Of a DNA stretch of 9,443 bases, positions 1 through 6,800 are shown one piece after another. The notes under the pieces were generated by a model, which searched no databases, was not told where the DNA came from, and saw only the letters and a program-made list of their open reading frames with translations. The position numbers were made by a program, and so were the translations under genes. Each line of letters begins with the position of its first letter. Position 1 is the first letter of the stretch. Origin of the DNA: Myxococcales bacterium (GTDB lineage: Bacteria; Myxococcota_A; Polyangia; Polyangiales; Polyangiaceae); NCBI GenBank assembly GCA_025362165.1, contig JANYHY010000003.1:1-9443 (forward strand). The letters are read 5' to 3'.

Positions 1-1
1 T

Positions 2-340
2 GTCACGATCGAACGCGCCGCGGAGATCTTCGGCAAAGACCATGTTCCGCCCGCGTATGCGATCTTCGCGGATCACGTGTATTTCACCCCGCATTTCTGC
101 GAGTTCGGTCCGATGTGTCGCGCGGCCATGGTGGTGCACGAGTCCGTTCACGTGTTCGATCGGCGCTCGGGGGAGCCAGAGATTCACATCTCCGAGTGGG
201 ACGATCGATTCGAGACTCGCAGCCCGGAGCAGCAGCTACACAACCCGTCCGCATACGCGAGCTTCGCTGCGCAGGTCTTCGAGCAGAGACTCGATTGGCC
301 GAGGAGCGCGCGGTTCGGCGCAGGCAATCCTGCGTGTTGA
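2..340 (+). CDS. HExxH zinc metallopeptidase-like protein, C-terminal fragment
   Basis: The reading frame is open from base 2 and ends with TGA at 338-340, so 112 C-terminal residues are present and the start lies upstream of the window. A zinc-protease HExxH motif (HESVH) sits at fragment residues 46-50 (bases 137-151), preceded by hydrophobic AAMVV. About 17 residues later comes an acidic EWDDRF segment, then a PSAYASFAAQ helix near the end. In M35-type aspzincins, HExxH is followed by an Asp ligand and a late N-x-x-S/Y-x-x-F-A helix, so the order fits that group; this is inference from motif order and the usual GTxxxDxxYG is not literally present. The tail ends in Cys. The stop is 27 bases before the next start, so the two genes are probably co-transcribed. 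Alternative: another gluzincin-like or DUF family with HExxH. Localisation cannot be judged without the N-terminus. Confidence 0.72.
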   Translation, partial: VTIERAAEIFGKDHVPPAYAIFADHVYFTPHFCEFGPMCRAAMVVHESVHVFDRRSGEPEIHISEWDDRFETRSPEQQLHNPSAYASFAAQVFEQRLDWPRSARFGAGNPAC

Positions 341-367
341 CCTGAGAACGTGCGAAGCTGCGACCTC

Positions 368-1780
368 ATGAGACGCCAATGGGTGTGTGTGGTCGCGGGC
401 GCGTCGCTCGTGGCCTGTCAGGGAGGCGAGGCTTGGACGCCCGTGAAGCAGCGCGACACGTTGGACGATCCGCAGCAGGTGCGGCCGAACTATGGCAACG
501 CAAAGACGCACACGTGGTGGCCGCTCGCGGAGCCCGAGGTGGCGGCGCTCGATCATGTCGACCAAGCCCGGACCGGAGAGATGTACTCGCTGCTCGCGTT
601 CGCGTTGGTCGCGTCTGGGGATCACCGTGACTCGGCGACCTATGCGTCTGCGCAAGAGCAGATCGAAAAATTCATCGCAGAGTTGAAGCCAACCATGGAC
701 GCGGCGGATGATTGGCACAAAGGCTACGAGCTCAATCGCGCGATGCACCGCGTGTTCTTCAAGGCCGAGAAGACAGACTTGGCCGGCTACGATCTGAATC
801 AGGCGCACCTGACGGGCATCTTCCAGACTGGCAAATACAACTGCCTTAGCTCGGCGCTGCTCTATGCGGTATTGGCGCGCGGGTTCTCCATTCCCGTGCG
901 TGGCGTGTTGGTGCCCACCCATGCGTTCATCGAGATCGGCGAGACGGGCAAGAAGGTCCTCGAGGTCGAGACGACGTCGAACACCGGCTTTGATTGGGTG
1001 CACGACGAGCGATTCTACAAAGAAGGCGCGGCGAACTGGTCGTCCAGCCGCGGGCTGCGCCCCGTGACGCTAGACGACTATCAGCACCGCGAGATCATGG
1101 CACCGCATCGCCTCGTCGCTCACGCGATGCTCGACGCTCGCGCGGGCGATGGCGAGGCCGATCGCGGTCGTCTCTCCGAGCTCGCGGCCGTGCTCGCGCC
1201 CGAGGATCCCGAGGCCCAGAAGTTCGCGCTCGGCGCGATTATCAACGAGGCCAATGACCTCTACGAAAAGAAGGCATGGCGGACGATCGTGAAGCTCTTC
1301 GACACAGTCGGTCCGAACCTCAGCAAGCTCAGCGTGCCTACCTCAGACACCGAGAACGCTCAGCGGATGTGTTGGGTGCACTACTATCACGCGCAGGCGC
1401 TCGTCATCGTCGCGCGCCCGGCGGATGCGATCACGACGATGGACGAAGGCCTCAAGTGCCTGGATCCGAAATTCCCGGAGTATGAGAAGCTGCACAAGAA
1501 CTTCTTGTGGGTGCTGATGGACCAGCTCTTGGAGATGATGCACCAGAAGAATTACGCAGCAGCGCTCGAGCTCATTCGCCCGCGCTTCGCGCTGTGCAAG
1601 GCCGACACTCAGTGCGCCGACAACCTCGGGATCATCTATCAAAATCAGGCCGTCAGACACGAGAACAACGGCGATTGGCGAGCCGCGAAGGCCGGGTTGC
1701 AAGAGTGCGTGAAGCTGCTGCCTGATGTGAAGCTCTGCGCTGACGAGCTCAGAGACCTCGAATCGCGTCACCCTCATTAA
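368..1780 (+). CDS. Lipoprotein with transglutaminase-like domain, helical repeats and C-terminal 4-Cys module
   Basis: 470 residues. The ATG at 368 was chosen over an in-frame start at 350 because it gives a clean lipoprotein signal: MRRQ, a hydrophobic stretch, then lipobox LVAC with Cys17. The core resembles the transglutaminase-like superfamily (SirB1/Transglut_core2 type): Cys159 in YNCLSSALLYAVLA, His185 in PTHAFIEI, and an acidic residue in LEVETT (Glu201 best fits the usual VDPT position). All three catalytic positions are therefore plausible, with Glu instead of Asp. Whether it is a protease, a cross-linking enzyme or an inactive binding domain cannot be told. Residues about 230-470 are helical and TPR-like (HYYHAQALVIVARPADAITTM is typical of such helices, given here only as a landmark in part: PADAITTMDEGLKCL). 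Residues 395-470 hold a module with Cys410, 416, 447 and 457 ending DLESRH, shared with the small lipoprotein converging from the other strand. Likely an envelope-anchored protein co-transcribed with the metallopeptidase-like gene. Confidence 0.86.
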   Translation: MRRQWVCVVAGASLVACQGGEAWTPVKQRDTLDDPQQVRPNYGNAKTHTWWPLAEPEVAALDHVDQARTGEMYSLLAFALVASGDHRDSATYASAQEQIEKFIAELKPTMDAADDWHKGYELNRAMHRVFFKAEKTDLAGYDLNQAHLTGIFQTGKYNCLSSALLYAVLARGFSIPVRGVLVPTHAFIEIGETGKKVLEVETTSNTGFDWVHDERFYKEGAANWSSSRGLRPVTLDDYQHREIMAPHRLVAHAMLDARAGDGEADRGRLSELAAVLAPEDPEAQKFALGAIINEANDLYEKKAWRTIVKLFDTVGPNLSKLSVPTSDTENAQRMCWVHYYHAQALVIVARPADAITTMDEGLKCLDPKFPEYEKLHKNFLWVLMDQLLEMMHQKNYAAALELIRPRFALCKADTQCADNLGIIYQNQAVRHENNGDWRAAKAGLQECVKLLPDVKLCADELRDLESRHPH

Positions 1781-1795
1781 TTATCACTCGTAGCT

Positions 1796-1884
1796 TCCTC
1801 CAACTCTCCAGAGCCAGCTTTTTTCCAACTCCCCCGCGCCCCCGCGCCAGCCCCCTCCAACTCCCCCACGTTCGTGGGGGAGGG
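1796..1884. repeat. TCCAACTC repeat cluster in convergent intergenic gap
   Basis: The block TCCAACTC occurs three times in 70 bases: at 1799, 1824 and 1856. The copies at 1824-1838 and 1856-1870 agree over 14 of 15 bases (tccaactcccccgcg against tccaactcccccacg). Between them lies C-rich sequence, and the last copy runs into a perfect hairpin. The whole fills most of the gap between two convergent stop codons. It resembles REP-like intergenic repeats, but only this one copy is visible here, so genome-wide repetition is inference. Confidence 0.45.
1861..1882. terminator. Perfect 9-bp hairpin between convergent genes, possible bidirectional transcription end
   Basis: Stem CTCCCCCAC (1861-1869) pairs exactly with GTGGGGGAG (1874-1882) around a GTTC tetraloop. 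It lies 81 bases past the stop of the plus-strand lipoprotein and 36 bases past the stop of the minus-strand one, where a terminator for both would be expected. No T-run follows the stem on either strand, so it is not a classical intrinsic terminator; a separate six-T run is at 1819-1824 without a good stem. It could instead be a REP-like element or a 3'-end stabiliser. Confidence 0.42.
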
Positions 1885-1917
1885 CAGAAAGACGGTGCAT
1901 CTCTGAATAGTATTGAT

Positions 1918-2316
1918 TCAGAAGTGATGGCGGCTCTCGAGGTCCGCGAGGCGCTCCGTGCAGGTGGCGTCTCCTTGGAGCGCTTGCAGGCAGTCTTGTA
2001 GTGTCTTGCGAGCGCCTTGCCAGTCGCCGACGTTCTCGAACGCGTTCGCCCAATTGTAATAGATGATCTCCGCATCGTAGACGCACTCCTGGCTCGCCTT
2101 GCATTGATCAAGATGCTGCGCGAGAAAGTCCGAGGCGCCCTGATAGTTCGATTGATTCATCAAATCGATCATCGGGTTCAATTCGTACGGAAAGTCCCCC
2201 TTCTTGGGGTCCGCAGGGCCGTGATAGTTCGATGGAGACGACGCGGAGCTCGCGTCTGTCCCGCGCGCGCCGCCACAAGCCGCCAAGAACAACAATGCAG
2301 TTAGTAGTTTTCGCAC
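1918..2316 (-). CDS. Small lipoprotein consisting of a 4-Cys helical module
   Basis: 132 residues starting at a GTG (2316-2314); no ATG lies in frame between it and the upstream gene. The short signal MRKLLTALLFLAAC carries lipobox LAAC with Cys14. A Ser/Asp/Gly-rich linker (about 15-45) leads into residues 57-132, which align without gaps to the last 76 residues of the converging transglutaminase-like lipoprotein: 29 identities by hand count, all four cysteines (72, 78, 109, 119) in register, and the same DLESRH near the terminus. The predicted structure is two or three helices with a TPR-like GDWxxA turn; the Cys pairs could form disulfides outside the cytoplasm. It is the last gene of a three-lipoprotein operon, 37 bases after the gene before it. 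Function is unknown; the shared module suggests both proteins bind a common partner or each other. Confidence 0.85.
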   Translation of the reverse strand: MRKLLTALLFLAACGGARGTDASSASSPSNYHGPADPKKGDFPYELNPMIDLMNQSNYQGASDFLAQHLDQCKASQECVYDAEIIYYNWANAFENVGDWQGARKTLQDCLQALQGDATCTERLADLESRHHF

Positions 2317-2353
2317 GCGCCTAGAGTAGCGCCAGTCTCTGCGGATTGAGTTT

Positions 2354-2983
2354 TTACTTGCAGAGACCCATACCGGCGTCCGCCCCGTTGCACATGGGCT
2401 TGGACGCAGGGCAGTCCGCGGGCATCGTGCACGCGAAGGCCTTCAGGTAACAGACCTTGTGAGATGCCCCAGAGGTGTAGAGCGGATCGACCGCGACGCA
2501 CTCGTAGGACATACCGTTCACGCGGGTCTGGCAATCGGCGTTCGTGTTGCAATTCTTCCAGCATGCGTCCGCCTCACCACCCAAGTGCGCGCAGCTTGCG
2601 CCGAGTGGACACAGCTGCACCGCCGAGCACGGTTCATAAGAGCAATATCCGCCAGCGAAGCCGTCTTGTGTTTGATCGTTGCAAGTGGCCTTGGGATCCG
2701 AGCCGCATTTGGGATCGGCGCCAGAGGTGGCACATGGATCACCGATATGAGTGCCGGTTCCGTCGGGCTTGCACTTGTTGTCATTGGGATCGCACGCTTC
2801 GCCGATCGCGCACGCTGGAGAGCATTTGCCCGTACCGCCGCTGTCCACGCTCGAGGCGTCCGCCCCGCTGTCAGGGTTGGTCGCTGCGTCAGCGCCTGGG
2901 TTCGTGGTGGTGGGTGAGGAGCTGCCACATGCGAAGAGCGCGGGTAGAACAAGCACGGTGATTGAGCGCATATTGAGCCTCAT
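2354..2983 (-). CDS. Cysteine-rich lipoprotein (20 Cys in mature domain)
   Basis: 209 residues from the ATG at 2983, which overlaps the TGA of the upstream gene as ATGA and so implies translational coupling. An open frame continues further upstream but lies inside the neighbouring gene and was rejected as coding. A second ATG four codons on (2971) would also give a good signal. Lipobox LFAC has Cys19, followed by a low-complexity Pro/Thr/Asp/Gly/Ser linker to about residue 50. From Cys54 to the end there are 20 cysteines, an even number that would allow ten disulfides, in spacings such as CxxxCxxxxxC and PADCPASKPMC. Such small Cys-rich, linker-bearing lipoproteins are common in myxobacteria and resemble EGF/dickkopf-like secreted folds, but no named family can be assigned by eye. 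It probably acts on the cell surface or in the periplasm; substrate or partner unknown. Confidence 0.86.
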   Translation of the reverse strand: MRLNMRSITVLVLPALFACGSSSPTTTNPGADAATNPDSGADASSVDSGGTGKCSPACAIGEACDPNDNKCKPDGTGTHIGDPCATSGADPKCGSDPKATCNDQTQDGFAGGYCSYEPCSAVQLCPLGASCAHLGGEADACWKNCNTNADCQTRVNGMSYECVAVDPLYTSGASHKVCYLKAFACTMPADCPASKPMCNGADAGMGLCK

Positions 2984-3699
2984 TTGAAGATGGTCTCGAT
3001 GGTATCGATTTCGTCCAAACCTGCTTGTGAGGCAGTGATGAGCGTGGCGACATCCTTGTTGGTGATCGCCGTCTTGCATTGAACGAGCGTCGCGTCTGTG
3101 TCGGCGACGACCGTGGACGAACCTGGGATGTCCGCGCGCTTGGGTGCTTGCGTGACCGTCCCAGGGCGCAGGCGCATCCACACCGCATTCGCGGCAGCCA
3201 AATCTGCGTCTGCGGTGGTGAAGTCCGAATACTCCGAGTCGATTTGTAGCTGCCGAAACACGCCGTCACCGCGCAATGCGTCCGAGGGCACCGCATAGGT
3301 GAAGTGGTCGAAGACGTCGGGGATGATGAGCGTCAGCACGTTTGCGTCCGTCTCGCACTCCCGCTTCTTGCTACCAGAGACGTCCGTCGTGATGATCGGC
3401 AGCGTCGCCTCCACCTTGTCGATGACGGTCTGGGGCGTACCTGCGGCGAGCGCGAGCGGCTTGATCGTCGACCAGTTGGATTTTGCCTGATCGAGAATTG
3501 CCTGCGCTTTGGCGAAGTCGCTGACCTTGCAGGCGTCGCTCACTCCCTCTGCGTTCGACTCGAATGACCGGAGATTGGTGGGCACGAGGTTGCCCGAGTC
3601 GTGGGGGGCGTCCGCGGGCCCCGCGTCCAATGCAGGAGTGGCGGGCGTAGCGCTGCTGCAGCCGAATGCGGCGACGACACTGAGGAGGAGGGCGCGCAT
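2980..3699 (-). CDS. Helical lipoprotein of unknown function
   Basis: 239 residues from the ATG at 3699. That start gives MRALLLSVVAAFGC with lipobox AFGC (Cys14), matching the short MR-type signals of the two genes downstream. An ATG at 3720 (seven residues longer) is nearly as good; a GTG at 3765 would give a long, unlikely N-terminus. No strong Shine-Dalgarno sequence precedes any of them. After Cys14 comes an Ala/Pro/Asp-rich linker to about residue 45. The rest looks mostly alpha-helical, with landmarks LIIPDVFDHFTYAVPSDALR and AANAVWMRLRPG, and three cysteines (DACK, REC, QCK). The pattern suggests a four-helix-bundle-like periplasmic protein, but I do not recognise the family. It is the first gene of the lipoprotein operon, divergent from the kinase fusion and sharing its control region; its TGA overlaps the next ATG. 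Confidence 0.84.
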   Translation of the reverse strand: MRALLLSVVAAFGCSSATPATPALDAGPADAPHDSGNLVPTNLRSFESNAEGVSDACKVSDFAKAQAILDQAKSNWSTIKPLALAAGTPQTVIDKVEATLPIITTDVSGSKKRECETDANVLTLIIPDVFDHFTYAVPSDALRGDGVFRQLQIDSEYSDFTTADADLAAANAVWMRLRPGTVTQAPKRADIPGSSTVVADTDATLVQCKTAITNKDVATLITASQAGLDEIDTIETIFK

Positions 3700-3878
3700 G
3701 GTCTGCAGGGGGGTGAACATAGGAGTGTTCAGGGAGGTATGTCTGGGCTCACGGCGTTTGATCACAAATTGTGGGGGCTTATTTAAGGCTTCGCTGCACC
3801 AATCTTGAGATCGACTGCGGTGCGGCTCCCTCTTTAAGTTCTGCAGTGGGGATGGTAGTTTGCGTATCCTGAAGTTTG
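3700..3878. promoter_or_regulatory. Divergent control region with imperfect inverted repeat
   Basis: This gap must contain the promoters for the minus-strand lipoprotein operon and the plus-strand kinase fusion. An imperfect inverted repeat is visible: GCTGCACC (3793-3800) against GGTGCGGC (3819-3826), eight pairs counting one G-T, flanked outside by TTTAAGG (3782-3788) and CTTTAAG (3832-3838). This could be an operator or an RNA hairpin in a leader. No convincing sigma-70 -35/-10 pair with correct spacing was found on either strand; TTGAGA at 3805 is too far from TTTAAG at 3833. Confidence 0.35.
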
Positions 3879-6800
3879 ATGGATCGCGCGCTGATAGCTG
3901 GCCGCTTCGCGCTGGAAGAGGTCGTTGGCAGCGGGGCCATGGGAGCAGTTCACCGCGCGCGTGACACCCTGACTGGAGAGCTGGTCGCGATCAAAGTGCT
4001 CCATGCGCCTGGGGAGCATGCGGAACGGTTCGCGCGAGAGGTCGCTGCGATCGCGGAGATCAGCCACCCAGCGGCGATCCGGTATGTAGCGCATGGCATC
4101 TTGCCGACAGGCGAGCCCTACCTGGTCATGCAGTGGATTGATGGGGAGACGCTGTCCAAACGGCTCCAGCGTGGCTCGCTCACGATCGCCGAGACGCTCA
4201 CGGTTGGACGACGCCTCGCCGCTGCCTTGGGCGCTGCGCACGCGCGCAAGCTGGTTCATCGAGACGTCAAACCGGCGAACATCATGCTCCCTGGAGGCTC
4301 GATCACGCTGGCGACGCTCGTGGATTTCGGTCTCGCGCGTCGCTCTACAGCCGCCGAGCTCACCAAGACCGGAATGTTGATCGGCACGCCCGCCTACATC
4401 GCGCCCGAGCAGGCTCGCGGCGATCGCGATCTCGGACCTCAAGCCGACGTGTTCTCGCTCGGAGCGCTGCTCTTCAAGTGTCTCACGAATCGAAACGCTT
4501 TCCTCGGCAACGACCTCGTCAGCGTGCTAGCGAAGGTGCTGTTCGAGCCGGCACCGCGCGTGAGCGAGCTCGTGCCCGAGATACCACCCGCCCTCGACGA
4601 CCTGATCGCGCGCTCGTTGGCCAAGAGCCCAGCAGACCGGCCTCCCAACGGTGCCGCCGTCGCGGAGGAGCTCTCGCGCATCGAGGCTCCGAGGATGGCG
4701 GCGTCACCCGTGCACCGCTCGAGCGTCCCAGGCGCGATCACTCAAGGGGAGCAGCGCATCGTCAGCGTCATCGTCGCGCAGACCGAGCCGCCGACCGAGA
4801 CAGGCTCACACCTGGCGGCAGATCGTGATCGACTCGCTCCGATCGTCCGCGAGCTCGGAGGCACACTCGAGAGCCTTGCCAGCGGGACGCTCGTCGTGAC
4901 CTTGCATGGCGCGGGGGGCGCGCTCGATCAAGTGGTGCGCGCTGCTCGCTGCGCGTTGCGCCTGCAGACCGAGATGGACGACACACCGATCGTGCTCGCC
5001 ACGGGTCGCGGCATCGTCAGCAAACAGGTCCCTGTCGGCGAGGCGATCGAGCGCGCCGCTGAGCTGTTGGCCGCTGAAGTGGCGCGACGCGCTGCGGGCG
5101 CGGGACGACGGGGCATCCGCATCGACGAGACTACCGCAGGCCTGTTGGACGCTCGCTTCCACGTCGAGGGCGACGAGCAGGGGCTGTTCCTCGCGCGCGA
5201 ACGCGAGGCGGCAGACGCGACGCGCAAGCTCCTCGGCATGACCACTCCGTGCGTGGGTCGAGAGCGCGAGCTCGGCAATCTGCTCGCTGCCTGGCAAGAG
5301 TGCGAGGAGGACTCGGTGGCGAGCGCGGTGCTCGTCGTCGGCGAGGCGGGCGTCGGCAAATCGCGCGTTCGCTACGAGGTAGTGCGTCGCGTGAAAGAGC
5401 GCGGCGACAAAGTGGAGGTCTGGGTCGGGCGCGGCGACCCGATGCAAGCCGGCTCGCCGTTCGCGTTCGCGCGACAGATCTTGCTGCAAGCCACGCGCGT
5501 GCTCGAAGGCGAGCCACTCGCAGTGCAGCAACAGAAGCTGCGAGCGCGCGTCGCGAGACACGTGTCGCAAGCCGAGCTCGTCCGCGTGAGCGAGTTCCTC
5601 GGCGAGATCGCCAGCGTGCCCTTCGGCGACGAGGCGAGCATCCAGCTGCGCGCGGCGCGACGCGACGCCGTGCTCATGGGCGATCTCATGCAGCGAGCGT
5701 GGGAGGACTTCCTCGTCGCCGAGTGCGCCGCGAACCCAGTCTTGCTCGTGCTCGAGGATCTGCAGTGGGGAGATCTTCCTAGTGTGCGCCTGATCGATGG
5801 CGCGCTGCGATCGCTCGTGGACGCGCCGCTCATGGTGCTCGCGCTCGCGCGACCGGACGTGCACGAGGCGTTTCCCAAGCTCTGGTCCGGCCGACGCATG
5901 ACGATCGTTCACCTCGGAGAGATCTCGCGCAAGGCCGCCGAGAAGCTGGTGCGGCACGTTCTCGGCGATCGCGTCACCGCCCCCACCGTGGCTCGCATCA
6001 GCGAGCTCGCCGGCGGCAACGTGTTCTACCTCGAGGAGCTCATTCGCTCGCTCGCGAGCGGCGGCGGCGAGTCGCTTCCCGAGACCGTCCTCGCGATGGT
6101 GCAAGCGCGCCTGGACGCTCTCGAAGTCGACGCGCGCCAGATCTTGCGCGCCGCGAGCGTGTTCGGAGATGTCTTCTGGAGCGGCGGCGTGCGTGCGCTC
6201 GTGGAGGCGTCGCTCGCCTCGCAGGTCGACGCGTGGCTCGACACGCTCTGCGATCGGGAGATCATCAGTCGTCGCGCGGAGGGGCGCTACCCGAACGAGC
6301 GCGAGTTCACCTTTCGCAACGCGCTCGTCCGCGAGGCCGCGCACGCAACGATCACGGCGCAAGACCGGGCCGTGGGTCATCGCGTCGCTGGTCAGTGGTT
6401 GGAGCGAGTGGGAGAGAACGACGCGCTGCTGCTCGCGGGACACTACGGACGCAGCAATCAGCCGGCGCGCGCGGTGCCGTGGTACTTGCGAGCGGCCCTG
6501 CGAGCAGTCGGCGGCGTCGATCTCGACGGCGCAGTGGAGTGCGCCAACCTCGGCGTTCGATGCGGCGCTGTCGGTGAGGAGCGCGGTCTGCTCGAGACAC
6601 TGCTCGGCAACGTCGCGTGGTGGCGAGGCGAGTCCTCGCGCGCGGTCTATTGCTTCGAAGCGGCGTTGGCGCTGTTGCCAGAAGGCGGAGACGCTTGGTG
6701 CAACGCCGCGGGTGAGCTCGTCGCGTCGTTCGGGCGCATGCACCACCTGGAAGCGCTCGTCGCGCTCGCCGCGCGCGTCGAGAAGGGCGCAGAGGGTGCG

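Noticed and set aside
236..1003. 255-codon minus-strand frame across the metallopeptidase and transglutaminase-like genes
   Set aside because: It overlaps two motif-bearing plus-strand genes, is Arg-rich and shows no recognisable domain.
1813..1824. Intrinsic terminator at the six-T run
   Set aside because: Only a 4-bp stem with a 2-base loop (CTCTCCAGAG) lies upstream, too weak to support the call.
2459..2961. Overlapping plus-strand frames of 152-165 codons
   Set aside because: They are mirror frames of the Cys-rich lipoprotein, with its many Cys and Gly codons giving Arg/Ala/Ser-rich nonsense.
2984..3181. N-terminal extension of the Cys-rich lipoprotein frame
   Set aside because: It lies wholly inside the upstream lipoprotein gene and would bury the signal peptide; the ATGA start gives a proper lipobox.
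4755..5190. Active adenylate/guanylate cyclase
   Set aside because: The aspartates needed for metal binding are absent at the expected positions, so no catalytic call is made.
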